In this document: positions 1-6,342 of the stretch, one piece after another
How positions within the stretch are numbered: the stretch's first letter is position 1
Layout of the letters: every line of letters begins with the position of its first letter
Source of the DNA: Methanobacteriota archaeon
GTDB taxonomy: Archaea > Hydrothermarchaeota > Hydrothermarchaeia > Hydrothermarchaeales > SZUA-236
NCBI GenBank assembly: GCA_003695745.1
Contig: RFHW01000051.1
Coordinates: 1 to 14,691 of the forward strand
Direction of reading: 5' to 3'
Length of the DNA: 14,691 bases
Made by a program: the position numbers and the translations under genes
The notes under the pieces: generated by a model
The model's input: the letters and a program-made list of their open reading frames with translations, nothing else
Databases searched by the model: none
Told to the model about the DNA's origin: nothing

Positions 1-727
1 AGGGCTTGAGGTGATACATGCCACGGCAGATGACTTTGACCAGTACAGGACACAGAAATTCATAGTCATCCTCGGCGGCCCGGACGCCCCTGAAGGGGTT
101 GGCGATATCGTTAGGGACAGCGGCATCCTGAAGATAGACAACGTGGACTACATCCGGGAGAAGGGTCACAGGGCAAGATACGACGGGACGAACCCATGGG
201 GCCTTCTACCGGGTCAGAGGGTGTGGATCCTCGCAGGCTCGGACAGGAACCTGACGAGAGAGGCGCACCTCACATATGGCGGGGCGGTGGCAGAGGAGGT
301 CCTCGCCCTTGCAGCGCCCCCTGCAGAACATCCCTCTGAGCCAGAGCCGGTGGATCCCTGCCCCATGGATGAGAAGAACCCTCTGAACCACACCCTCGGC
401 TTTGAATCTGCAGAGGCGCGGGGCGACGTATACATCTGTCAGGTGGTCTATTCAGAGGGCTCAGAGAACTGGCAGATCAAGCTCTATAACCAGGGAGAGG
501 AGGACATAAACCTCAAGAGATACAAGATCACAGGCACCGGCGACAGATACTACCGGTTCAACGCCTATGTGGAGACGAACATCATCAAGGCCGGGGGTTA
601 CTACACCCTCTATGCAGCCGAGATATCCACCTCCACCCTGAGACTGCCGCCTGCAAGGGGTTATCTCACCCTCTCAGACCCCTCTGACAATGTGATAGAC
701 AAGGTCGAGTGGGATCTCCTGAGCTAA
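1..727 (+). CDS. Surface-type protein with lamin-tail-like C-terminus, 5' partial
   Basis: The reading frame is open from the first bases of the window (frame of base 2), so this is the C-terminal part of a longer protein; the GTG at 11 is only the first possible start inside the window. About 240 residues are visible. The first ~95 hold a segment with GGPDAPEGVGDIVRDSG and, further on, VWILAGSDRNLTREA, spaced like a repeated archaeal secreted-protein domain that I cannot name. A proline- and acid-rich linker follows. The last ~105 residues (WQIKLYNQGEEDINLKRYKI, then GGYYTLYA and DNVIDKVEW) have the beta-rich pattern of a lamin-tail (LTD) domain, which in prokaryotes occurs on extracellular proteins and nucleases. 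No membrane anchor or nuclease motif is visible in this part. The stop TAA at 725-727 overlaps the stop of the convergent gene. An extracellular or cell-wall role is inference. Confidence 0.75.
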   Translation, partial: GLEVIHATADDFDQYRTQKFIVILGGPDAPEGVGDIVRDSGILKIDNVDYIREKGHRARYDGTNPWGLLPGQRVWILAGSDRNLTREAHLTYGGAVAEEVLALAAPPAEHPSEPEPVDPCPMDEKNPLNHTLGFESAEARGDVYICQVVYSEGSENWQIKLYNQGEEDINLKRYKITGTGDRYYRFNAYVETNIIKAGGYYTLYAAEISTSTLRLPPARGYLTLSDPSDNVIDKVEWDLLS

Positions 728-1386
728 AGGCGCGCTTCTCCGCCGCAGAACCTCGTTATATACTCTGAGGCTATCTTCGCGGTCTTCTCCATCATCCCCT
801 CTGTGATGCCCGGGACGCCGCAGACGAGTATGAGGGCGTTCTCAGTGTCCAGGGTCACCTTGGTGGCATCAGAATCCCTGTAGGGGTACACGGCGATGGT
901 CTGTTTTTCATCCCTTATGACAGGCTCCTTCCCTGTGAGGCGGATGGGCCTCTCCATCCCTATGCCCGTGAATTCCTCCCCGGCTTCTGCAAAATCCATG
1001 GTCAGCCGCCCTGTAAGCCTGTCCCCATCGAAGGCCGCCAGTGCCACGTTGGTCTTTATGGAGGCAAGGTTATATGCGTCCACAAGGGTGTTTATCCTCG
1101 GCAGGGGTCTTCCCTTCAGCACCCTGCGGATCAGGGCTTCAGAGGCAGGCCTTGTCTTAGTGGGGTCTATGCCGAGGCGCCAGTAGAAGTCGCGGTACAT
1201 CCTGATTATGGGCGCGTCTTTAAGTGTCTCGGCGGTGTGGTCTTTCTTTATCTCCTCGGTCACAGTCTCTTTGAACCTTTCAAGCCCCTCCTTCTCTCTT
1301 TCCACTGCCACGCCTTTCACGTGGAAGCCTTTCACCACGAGTCCGGGGTACTCTTTTTTTATCCTTTCAGCGATCTCTATCTCCAT
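724..1386 (-). CDS. B3/4 domain protein (PheRS beta-like tRNA-binding domain)
   Basis: A stand-alone B3/4 domain protein of 220 residues, related to the editing/tRNA-binding B3/4 region of phenylalanyl-tRNA synthetase beta (COG3382 type). The family pattern is visible: an IRMYRDFYWRLGIDPTKTRP segment with its downstream ALIRRVLKG, then INTLVDAYNLASI, and near the end an ENALILVCGVPG segment. Such free-standing proteins are thought to act on amino acids or mischarged tRNA, but the substrate here is unknown. I chose ATG at 1386 over the GTG at 1431. It begins MEIEIAERIKKEYPGL as family members do, and a TATA-like TTTATAA (about 1411-1417 on this strand) lies ~27 bases upstream, as expected for a leaderless archaeal transcript. 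The GTG choice would add 15 residues unlike the family. The stop overlaps that of the convergent upstream gene by four bases. Confidence 0.82.
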   Translation of the reverse strand: MEIEIAERIKKEYPGLVVKGFHVKGVAVEREKEGLERFKETVTEEIKKDHTAETLKDAPIIRMYRDFYWRLGIDPTKTRPASEALIRRVLKGRPLPRINTLVDAYNLASIKTNVALAAFDGDRLTGRLTMDFAEAGEEFTGIGMERPIRLTGKEPVIRDEKQTIAVYPYRDSDATKVTLDTENALILVCGVPGITEGMMEKTAKIASEYITRFCGGEARL

Positions 1387-1410
1387 GTACAAGGGTCTTT
1401 TCCGGAGGGT

Positions 1411-1420
1411 TATAAATTGC
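1411..1420 (-). promoter_or_regulatory. TATA box for the B3/4 gene
   Basis: On the minus strand this reads GCAATTTATA, centred about 27 bases before the ATG at 1386. The spacing predicts transcription starting at or next to the start codon (leaderless) and supports the shorter protein start. Confidence 0.5.
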
Positions 1421-1452
1421 TGTCGGTCCACCTTGTATGCGGAAAGCCTTAA

Positions 1453-1472
1453 ATATATGTTTAAACATATAT
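1453..1472. promoter_or_regulatory. 20-bp perfect palindrome in the promoter of the small membrane protein
   Basis: The sequence ATATATGTTTAAACATATAT is identical to its reverse complement. It sits 11-30 bases before the ATG at 1483 and overlaps the best TATA candidate (TTAAATAT, about 1449-1456, ~30 bases before the start). A dimeric regulator binding here would block TBP/TFB or RNA polymerase, so an operator is plausible. AT-rich promoters produce such symmetry more easily than average sequence, so function is inference. Confidence 0.45.
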
Positions 1473-1482
1473 AAATCTTGAT

Positions 1483-1773
1483 ATGATGTTCTCCGAGATA
1501 CTGGGGGCGATAGCCATACTGGCAGGCCTCTATTACATAGGGGTGATAATATCCAGATGCATAATCCTCTCAGCCCGCAGGATGGAGGTGGAGATAGCGG
1601 AGAAAGAGGTGAAGATAAAAGAGGAGCAGCTGCGGCTTCTTGAGGGAGAGGTGAGGGAGCTCGAGCTCATAGAAGGGGATGAGGAAGAGCTCAAAGAAGA
1701 GGCAAAGAGGATCACCAAAGAGAAGCTTGAGGTCATCGTTGGCGGGAGGCTTGAGCCACAGAACAGGTGGTGA
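1483..1773 (+). CDS. Small single-pass membrane protein with charged coiled coil
   Basis: A 96-residue protein that I do not recognise as a named family. Residues ~2-30 (FSEILGAIAILAGLYYIGVI and on to SRCIILSA) form one hydrophobic segment. Residues ~31-85 are almost wholly charged, with heptad-like spacing (EVEIAEKEVKIKEEQLRLLE, then LELIEGDEEELKEEAKRITK), as in a coiled coil, and a short C-terminal tail ends in QNRW. The likely topology is a membrane-anchored cytoplasmic helix that oligomerises or tethers a partner. ATG at 1483 is followed at once by a second ATG at 1486, so either may be used. The gene is monocistronic, with its own AT-rich palindromic promoter, and is convergent with the HIT gene 33 bases further on. 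No function can be assigned. Confidence 0.7.
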   Translation: MMFSEILGAIAILAGLYYIGVIISRCIILSARRMEVEIAEKEVKIKEEQLRLLEGEVRELELIEGDEEELKEEAKRITKEKLEVIVGGRLEPQNRW

Positions 1774-1806
1774 CAGCTCCCGCCGTTCCCCTCCAGATCA
1801 AAACAC

Positions 1807-2214
1807 CTATATGGCCCGGGCAATAGCTCCAGATAACTCCCTGAACTCCTCCTCTGAGAGCTCCACCGTGGGCGTGACAAACCTCACATCATCCCCCCTG
1901 CTCCGCGGCACCACATGGATGTGGAAGTGAGGGACCACCTGCCCGGCAACCTCACCCTGGTTCACAAAGATGTTGAGACCCTCAGGCCCAAGGGCCCTCT
2001 CAACCCCCCTGACAACCTTCTGCAGGGCCAGCGCCACCCCCGCCGCCTCCTGGGCCGACAGCTCCGTAACCTTCGAGGCATGTGCCCGGGATATGACAAG
2101 GGTGTGCCCCCTTGCAATGGGGTTTATGTCCAGAAAGGCATAGGCCCCCTCATCCTCATAGACCCTGTAAGAAGGGATCTCACCCGCTATTATCTTGCAG
2201 AAGACACATTCCAA
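1807..2214 (-). CDS. HIT family nucleotide hydrolase/transferase
   Basis: A 135-residue histidine-triad protein. The catalytic triad HFHIH is at residues 96-100, followed by VVPR and preceded by the usual NQGEVAGQVVP. Near the N-terminus are FCKIIAGEIPSYRVYED and a CxxC pair (C3, C6), as in zinc-binding HIT proteins of the HinT/AMP-hydrolase group. The family hydrolyses or transfers nucleoside monophosphates; the substrate here is unknown. The start is a forced TTG: in-frame TGA TGA lies two codons upstream, and GGAGGTGAT, a very strong Shine-Dalgarno, is placed 5 bases before it. That ribosome site overlaps the last codons of ftr, and the gap from the ftr stop is 6 bases, so this is the third gene of porB-ftr-HIT and is probably translationally coupled. 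Confidence 0.93.
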   Translation of the reverse strand: MECVFCKIIAGEIPSYRVYEDEGAYAFLDINPIARGHTLVISRAHASKVTELSAQEAAGVALALQKVVRGVERALGPEGLNIFVNQGEVAGQVVPHFHIHVVPRSRGDDVRFVTPTVELSEEEFRELSGAIARAI

Positions 2215-2216
2215 CG

Positions 2217-2226
2217 GTCATCACCT
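2217..2226 (-). promoter_or_regulatory. Strong Shine-Dalgarno overlapping the ftr stop
   Basis: Minus-strand GGAGGTGAT runs through the last ftr codons (TGG AGG TGA) and lies 5 bases before the TTG at 2214. It is complementary to the 16S rRNA 3' end and justifies the unusual TTG start. Confidence 0.7.
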
Positions 2227-3114
2227 CCATAGGCTGTGTAGACTGATATGCACCTTTCCAAGGCTGCCGCCGTAGTTCGCAGCCGATATCCTCCTCACAC
2301 CCCCCACCTGACAGGCCGCCTCCACACCTTTTCTCATCGCCTCCCGCACAGCATCCTCAGAGACGCCGTCCACAACGATCTCTGCTATGGCGCCAACCCC
2401 CTCAGGCACCCTGCTCCCCTGAACCCTGTCTCGCAGCGATGGACAGTAAAGCTCGTTGGTGGTGGCCTTCATGAACCTGTATTTCCTGGAGCCAACCTTT
2501 GAGCCTGAGGCGCAGACACCGCCAGGGAAGGACGTGATAACCCCCTCCAGCCCTGCTATGGCCTCTGAGGCCTTGAGAGACGCCTCCAGGGTCTCCTCAG
2601 GACCCCTGCCCATGACAAGGAAGTTCCCGCCCATCACCCCTGAGCCCACGCCCAGCTCCTCCTCAATGAGGAACTCCCCAGCCATCACAGGTATGGAGAC
2701 CATCTGCCGGCCCCCCACATCCCGATAGGACTCATAGCCATCTGCGAAGAAACGCATCTTCCTCCCCACATCCACCTTCTCACACACACCCTGGCACCAG
2801 TCGAAGACGGCCGTTGTGGGCGCGGTGAGGATGCACTGGCCGATCCTGCCAAGGAGCTCGTGGAGCATGTGCTTCTTCCCGGTCCAGACCTGCAGAACAG
2901 CCCCCGGACGCCTGTCAGGGGTCTCCCCCCCTGTCAGATATCTCTCGACACCGGCCTCGGCGCTGCAGCCGATAACAGAGGTCCCGTATCCTGTTGCGGC
3001 CGTTGCAGCGAACCTCACCCACTCTTCGCTTGCAGCTGTCACAAGGAAACGGGAGTAGCTGCCGTTGAAGGCCTCTGCAAAGGCATCCTCGATGACTACA
3101 CCGTTGATCTCCAT
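2221..3114 (-). CDS. ftr: Formylmethanofuran:tetrahydromethanopterin formyltransferase
   Basis: Ftr transfers the formyl group between formylmethanofuran and N5 of tetrahydromethanopterin, the second step of the archaeal C1 branch, in the cytoplasm. The protein is 297 residues, the family length. It begins MEINGVVIEDAFAEAFNGSY as known Ftr proteins do, and carries ATGYGTSVIGCSAEAG, RIGQCILTAPTTAVFD, VMGGNFLVMG, SFPGGVCASGSKVGSRKY and TNELYCPSLRD, then a C-terminal ISAANYGGSLGKVHISLH. No key segment is missing. It starts 11 bases after porB and is followed after 6 bases by the HIT gene. Other enzymes of the C1 branch (Fwd/Fmd, Mch, Mtd, Mer) are not in the window, so direction of flux, methanogenic, methylotrophic or biosynthetic, cannot be told. 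Confidence 0.96.
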   Translation of the reverse strand: MEINGVVIEDAFAEAFNGSYSRFLVTAASEEWVRFAATAATGYGTSVIGCSAEAGVERYLTGGETPDRRPGAVLQVWTGKKHMLHELLGRIGQCILTAPTTAVFDWCQGVCEKVDVGRKMRFFADGYESYRDVGGRQMVSIPVMAGEFLIEEELGVGSGVMGGNFLVMGRGPEETLEASLKASEAIAGLEGVITSFPGGVCASGSKVGSRKYRFMKATTNELYCPSLRDRVQGSRVPEGVGAIAEIVVDGVSEDAVREAMRKGVEAACQVGGVRRISAANYGGSLGKVHISLHSLWR

Positions 3115-3125
3115 AGGCCCTTGGT

Positions 3126-4094
3126 TCAGGAGAAGGTTTCATCCCAGCGCTCATCCACATAGCGCTGTATCTCGTCGATCCTCTCATCTGTGAGATGGCG
3201 GAATCGCTTCTGCATCTTCAGGAACTCCCGCACAGGCACCTTCCTGGTAGGCCTGTATGTGACGCGGGGAACTCCATTCTCGATCTCATAGAGCACTATC
3301 ATGCCTGTGTCCACGGCAAGCCTCCCTATCTCAATGGACTTTGCAGGGTCGCTACCCCAGCCTGTGGGACAGGGGGCATAGACCTGGATATATGCAGGCC
3401 CCTCTATGGAGGCTGCCTTCCTCACCTTCTCCATATAGTCCAGCGGAAGGGACACAGAGGCCGTTGCCACATAGGGCACACCGTGGGCCGCTATGATATG
3501 GGGCATGTCCTTTTTAGGCCGGTTCTCGCCAAAGGAGAGCTTGCCCGGCGGCGAGGTGGTGGTGGACGCCCCGTAGGGTGTTGAGCCTGAGCGCTGGACG
3601 CCTGTGTTCATATAGGCCTCGTTGTCATAGCAGATATAGGTTATATCATGACCCCGCTCCATGGCCCCGCTCAACGCCTGCAGCCCTATGTCGAAGGTGC
3701 CGCCGTCGCCGCCGAAGGCGACCACGTTCACACCCTTCTTGCGGCCCAGCGCCTTCAGCGCGGCTTCAACGCCGCTAGCCGAGGCAGCGGAGTTCTCAAA
3801 GGCCTGATGTATCCAGGGCACGCGCCAGGCGATCTCAGGATAGGGGCTGGAGACCACCTCCATGCACCCCGTGGCATTCGTGGCTATGGTGTTGGGGCCC
3901 AATGCCTTCAGGGCATATCTGATGGCCAGGGTCCCGCCGCATCCGGCGCAGGCACGATGCCCTGAGGCGAAGAGCTCCTCATCAGGCACCTCCCTCACGT
4001 TCTCCTTGAACTTCCAGCACCGGTTCGCGATCAGGTGCGTTTCACACTTCTGTCTGCATCTTACATAGCTCGGCACATCAACAGCAACTTCCAT
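3126..4094 (-). CDS. porB: Pyruvate:ferredoxin oxidoreductase, beta subunit
   Basis: This is the thiamine-diphosphate and [4Fe-4S]-binding beta subunit of the four-subunit pyruvate (or related 2-oxoacid):ferredoxin oxidoreductase, which interconverts pyruvate and acetyl-CoA plus CO2. Visible features are HRACAGCGG (C-x-x-C), [18 protein letters not shown], the TPP motif [20 protein letters not shown] ending in [20 protein letters not shown], and APCPTGW with the fourth cluster cysteine. The C-terminal [19 protein letters not shown] matches archaeal PorB. The start ATG 4094 has GGTGA four bases upstream. It adds about 40 residues before [10 protein letters not shown], with three extra cysteines (C13, C17, C26) absent from methanogen PorB as I recall it. 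A later GTG start near residue 33, preceded by AAGGAG, is possible. No gamma, delta or alpha subunit gene is adjacent. Pyruvate is the most likely substrate, though a close paralogue cannot be excluded. Confidence 0.92.
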   Translation of the reverse strand: MEVAVDVPSYVRCRQKCETHLIANRCWKFKENVREVPDEELFASGHRACAGCGGTLAIRYALKALGPNTIATNATGCMEVVSSPYPEIAWRVPWIHQAFENSAASASGVEAALKALGRKKGVNVVAFGGDGGTFDIGLQALSGAMERGHDITYICYDNEAYMNTGVQRSGSTPYGASTTTSPPGKLSFGENRPKKDMPHIIAAHGVPYVATASVSLPLDYMEKVRKAASIEGPAYIQVYAPCPTGWGSDPAKSIEIGRLAVDTGMIVLYEIENGVPRVTYRPTRKVPVREFLKMQKRFRHLTDERIDEIQRYVDERWDETFS

Positions 4095-4156
4095 ATCTTC
4101 ACCGCCCTATCCTTATATGCTTAACCATTATAAACATTTCCAACCATAGTTATCTT
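4095..4156. promoter_or_regulatory. Shared divergent promoter, porB operon / pth2
   Basis: This 62-base gap separates two divergent operons. CCATTATAAAC at 4125-4135 reads as a TATA box on both strands. It is centred ~27 bases before the pth2 ATG (4157), implying a leaderless pth2 mRNA, and ~36 bases before the porB ATG (4094), leaving room for the GGTGA ribosome site at 4099-4103. A second AT-rich element, GCATATAAGG on the minus strand (4111-4120), is too near porB to serve the ATG at 4094. Two operons firing from one TBP site could compete. Confidence 0.5.
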
Positions 4157-4510
4157 ATGAATTACAAACAGATCATCGTTGTGAGGACGGACCTGAAGAT
4201 GAGCCCGGGGAAGATGGCGGCTCAGGTGGCGCATGCCTCGCTGTCAGCGGCAGAGGAGGCTGCGGCGCGCTGGCAGGACTGGTACAGGGCTTGGAAGGCC
4301 GAGGGGCAGAAGAAGGTGGTGGTGAAGGCCGCCTCCGAGGACGAGATAATCGAGCTTTATAACCGGGCGAGGGCAGGTGACGTGCCATGCTATATTGTTA
4401 ATGATGCGGGCCTCACCGAGCTGCCTCCCGGGACGACGACAACCCTGGGCATCGGGCCGGGGCCCAATGAGGTCATCGACAGGTTCACAGGGCATCTAAA
4501 GCTGTTATAG
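4157..4510 (+). CDS. pth2: Peptidyl-tRNA hydrolase, archaeal type
   Basis: Pth2 releases peptides from peptidyl-tRNA that has dropped off the ribosome. The 117-residue protein is full length. It has the family's KQIIVVRTDLKMSPGKMAAQ continuing into VAHAS near the N-terminus (the lysine/histidine active-site region), KKVVVKAASEDEI in the middle, and the C-terminal PCYIVNDAGLTELPPGTTT with LGIGPGPNEVIDRFTGHLKL. It starts about 27 bases downstream of a TATA box with no Shine-Dalgarno, so its mRNA is probably leaderless. Four bases separate its stop from truD, a common archaeal pairing of tRNA genes, so the two are almost surely co-transcribed. Confidence 0.96.
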   Translation: MNYKQIIVVRTDLKMSPGKMAAQVAHASLSAAEEAAARWQDWYRAWKAEGQKKVVVKAASEDEIIELYNRARAGDVPCYIVNDAGLTELPPGTTTTLGIGPGPNEVIDRFTGHLKLL

Positions 4511-4514
4511 ACCT

Positions 4515-5681
4515 ATGCAGAAGTCTGATTTTCCCCTTGAGAGGATGATAGGCATCCACTATTATCTCACCGACACGCCAGGCATGGGAGGTCGTCTGCG
4601 CCAGAGCTGCGAGGACTTCAGGGTCACAGAGGTCCCTGTTGAAAAAGAGGAGGAGCCCGATGGCGACTACACCTATTTCACCCTGGAAAAGACAAATTGG
4701 GACACTATAAGGGCCCTTTCAGCGCTCTCCAAGGCCCTGGGCGTGTCGCGCAAGCGCTTTGGCTTTGCAGGGACAAAGGACCGCAGGGCCCTGACGAGAC
4801 AGCAGATAGCGGTGTGGAAGGTGCCTCCTGAGAGGCTGGAGAAGGTGAGCATATCCGGGCTTCGCCTCAGCAGCTTCAGGAGGTGCGGGGAGAGGCTGAA
4901 CATGGGGGAGCTCCTTGGAAACGAATTTGAGATAACTGTGAGGGAGCCCCTGGTCTGCGATGGAGAGGTGATCGGCGAATGTCAGCGGCAGGTTGCGGAG
5001 CGGGGTGTGCCCAATTACTTTGGCTACCAGCGCTTCGGCGTGATCAGGCCAAACACACATGTCATTGGGGAGAGGATCGTGAAAGGTGATGTGGAGGGGG
5101 CGGTGATGAGCTATCTCGCAGACCATTATGACGGCGAGCAGGAGGATGCGAGAGAGGCGAGAAAGGCGCTGAAGGAGACGATGGATTTCAAGGCCGCCCT
5201 TGAGAGCTTCCCAAGGCGTCTCGGCTATGAGAGGGCGATGCTCGATCACCTTGCCAGACACCCCACCGATTTCGCCGGCGCCCTGCGGAGGCTGCATAAG
5301 AAGCTGCGTCAGATGCTTGTCCACGGATACCAGAGCTATCTCTTCAACCTGGTGTTGAGCAGGATCATCGAGGAGGGCATGGACATCCACGGCGTCCAGA
5401 TACCGCTCTTCGGATACAGGACTGTCCTTTCACAGGGGAGGCAGGGCGAGATTGAAAGAGAGGTTCTGGAGGAGCATGATGTGGAGCTTCAGGACTTCAG
5501 GATCCCCATGCTCCCTGAGCTCAGCTCCCGCGGCGCCATGCGGCAGGCGCTGCTTGAGCCCGATGTGAGATACCGCCAGAACAGGGACGGCTCATTTACA
5601 TTCCGCTTCTTCCTCTCCAAGGGGAACTACGCCACCATGGTGATGCGCGAGTTCATGAAGACAGACCCAGTGAATTACTGA
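4515..5681 (+). CDS. truD: tRNA pseudouridine(13) synthase
   Basis: TruD isomerises uridine 13 of tRNAs to pseudouridine. The 388-residue protein shows the catalytic segment FGFAGTKDRRALTRQQ with the presumed catalytic aspartate at D89. Then come VPNYFGYQRFG, the C-terminal-domain segment LVHGYQSYLFNLVLSRI, and the usual end FFLSKGNYATMVMREFMKTD. All core motifs are intact. It follows pth2 by four bases. The last eight codons and stop (5655-5681) occur a second time 690 bases downstream, beyond the vapBC cassette, with two silent changes. The 3' end joined to the gene body is therefore probably a replacement end brought by the insertion (see the repeat entries). Confidence 0.96.
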   Translation: MQKSDFPLERMIGIHYYLTDTPGMGGRLRQSCEDFRVTEVPVEKEEEPDGDYTYFTLEKTNWDTIRALSALSKALGVSRKRFGFAGTKDRRALTRQQIAVWKVPPERLEKVSISGLRLSSFRRCGERLNMGELLGNEFEITVREPLVCDGEVIGECQRQVAERGVPNYFGYQRFGVIRPNTHVIGERIVKGDVEGAVMSYLADHYDGEQEDAREARKALKETMDFKAALESFPRRLGYERAMLDHLARHPTDFAGALRRLHKKLRQMLVHGYQSYLFNLVLSRIIEEGMDIHGVQIPLFGYRTVLSQGRQGEIEREVLEEHDVELQDFRIPMLPELSSRGAMRQALLEPDVRYRQNRDGSFTFRFFLSKGNYATMVMREFMKTDPVNY

Positions 5682-5693
5682 GACATAGGCCTA
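5653..5693. repeat. truD 3'-end direct repeat, copy 1 (att-like, truD side)
   Basis: About 41 bases covering the last eight truD codons (MKTDPVNY), the stop and AGGCCTA just beyond. It matches 6343-6380 with two mismatches, both third codon positions (AAT/AAC and TAC/TAT), and a 3-base indel after the stop (GAGACATAGGCCTA versus GAGAAGGCCTA). It ends exactly where vapC ends. This copy is continuous with the truD body. Confidence 0.85.
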
Positions 5694-6080
5694 TCATTTG
5701 ATGATCTCAGCGTTTTCCAGGCCTTTAAAATGGGGGTCGCCGGTGACTATTTTCGCTTCAAAGGCCTTGGCCGTGGCCGCGATTATGGCGTCTGCCATGG
5801 GCAGCCCATGGCTCAGGCTTCTCTCTGCAGCCTCCAGGGCGAGCCGCTCATCCAGCGAGACCACGGTGGTGTAGGCGGAGATATATGCATAGGCCTCCAG
5901 CGCCTTGTCCTCAGATAGCTCGCTCTTCATCTTCTTGTACACCTCATAGAGGACGATGGTGGGGGTGTAATATCCCTTCTTATCGGCCTTCTCGATGTAT
6001 CTGCCGTAGCTCTCGGCAAGGGGCCCGTCACCGAAGTATTCGATCCACCCGTAGGAGTCAATCAAAACGTTCACTTTCAT
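5694..6080 (-). CDS. vapC: PIN-domain toxin, VapC family
   Basis: A 128-residue PIN-domain ribonuclease, the toxin of a VapBC pair, expected to cut tRNA or other RNA when free of its antitoxin. All four metal-binding acidic residues can be placed: D8 (VLIDSYGW), E46 (TIVLYEVYKK), D97 (LPMADAIIAATA) and D115 (IVTGDPHFKGL). Length is normal, and there is no frameshift. It starts (ATG 6080) inside the end of the antitoxin gene, overlapping it by 23 bases, the usual coupled arrangement with antitoxin first. Its stop lies 12 bases from the truD stop, facing it. It belongs to the cassette bracketed by truD-end repeats, so recent acquisition is likely. Confidence 0.92.
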   Translation of the reverse strand: MKVNVLIDSYGWIEYFGDGPLAESYGRYIEKADKKGYYTPTIVLYEVYKKMKSELSEDKALEAYAYISAYTTVVSLDERLALEAAERSLSHGLPMADAIIAATAKAFEAKIVTGDPHFKGLENAEIIK

Positions 6081-6270
6081 CCCTCAATCCTTTGGTGGAC
6101 AGGCCCCTGGCAAGCCCCCTTGTCTTCCTGATGTCCCCGATGGGTATGAGGCGGACGATCCCGTCCTTTTCAACTATCACCATCTGCTCGCCGGGCTTTA
6201 TCTTCAACACCTTTCGGATGGACTTTGGTATGACAACCTGATATTTTGGGGATACCTTAACAGTTTCCAT
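6058..6270 (-). CDS. vapB: AbrB/SpoVT-fold antitoxin, VapB family
   Basis: A 70-residue antitoxin. The N-terminal half, METVKVSPKYQVVIPKSIRK then LKIKPGEQMVIVEKDG, is the swapped-hairpin AbrB DNA-binding fold. The C-terminal half (RGLARGLSTKGLRDESERFD) is charged and would bind and cover VapC. I place the start at ATG 6270, not 6294: METVKVSPKYQVVIPKS is the usual beginning of the family, GTGAG sits three bases upstream, and the TATA-like TATTTATAC (6302-6310, minus) is ~36 bases away. The 6294 start would be only ~12 bases from that box. Autorepression by the VapBC complex at this promoter is usual for the family. It overlaps vapC by 23 bases. Confidence 0.88.
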   Translation of the reverse strand: METVKVSPKYQVVIPKSIRKVLKIKPGEQMVIVEKDGIVRLIPIGDIRKTRGLARGLSTKGLRDESERFD

Positions 6271-6301
6271 ATGCTCACTGTAATACACTTTCATTATCGA
6301 T

Positions 6302-6310
6302 GTATAAATA
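6302..6310 (-). promoter_or_regulatory. TATA box of vapBC
   Basis: Minus-strand TATTTATAC about 36 bases before the vapB ATG at 6270, leaving a short leader that contains GTGAG. It lies inside the inserted cassette, so the cassette carries its own promoter. Confidence 0.45.
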
Positions 6311-6342
6311 GTTTTACATCAGTTGCCGCTGTTTCAAAGGAC

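Noticed and set aside
4719..5390. Long open frame (223 codons) on the minus strand inside truD
   Set aside because: It is a shadow of truD in GC-rich DNA: no recognisable domains or promoter, and truD is intact with all motifs.
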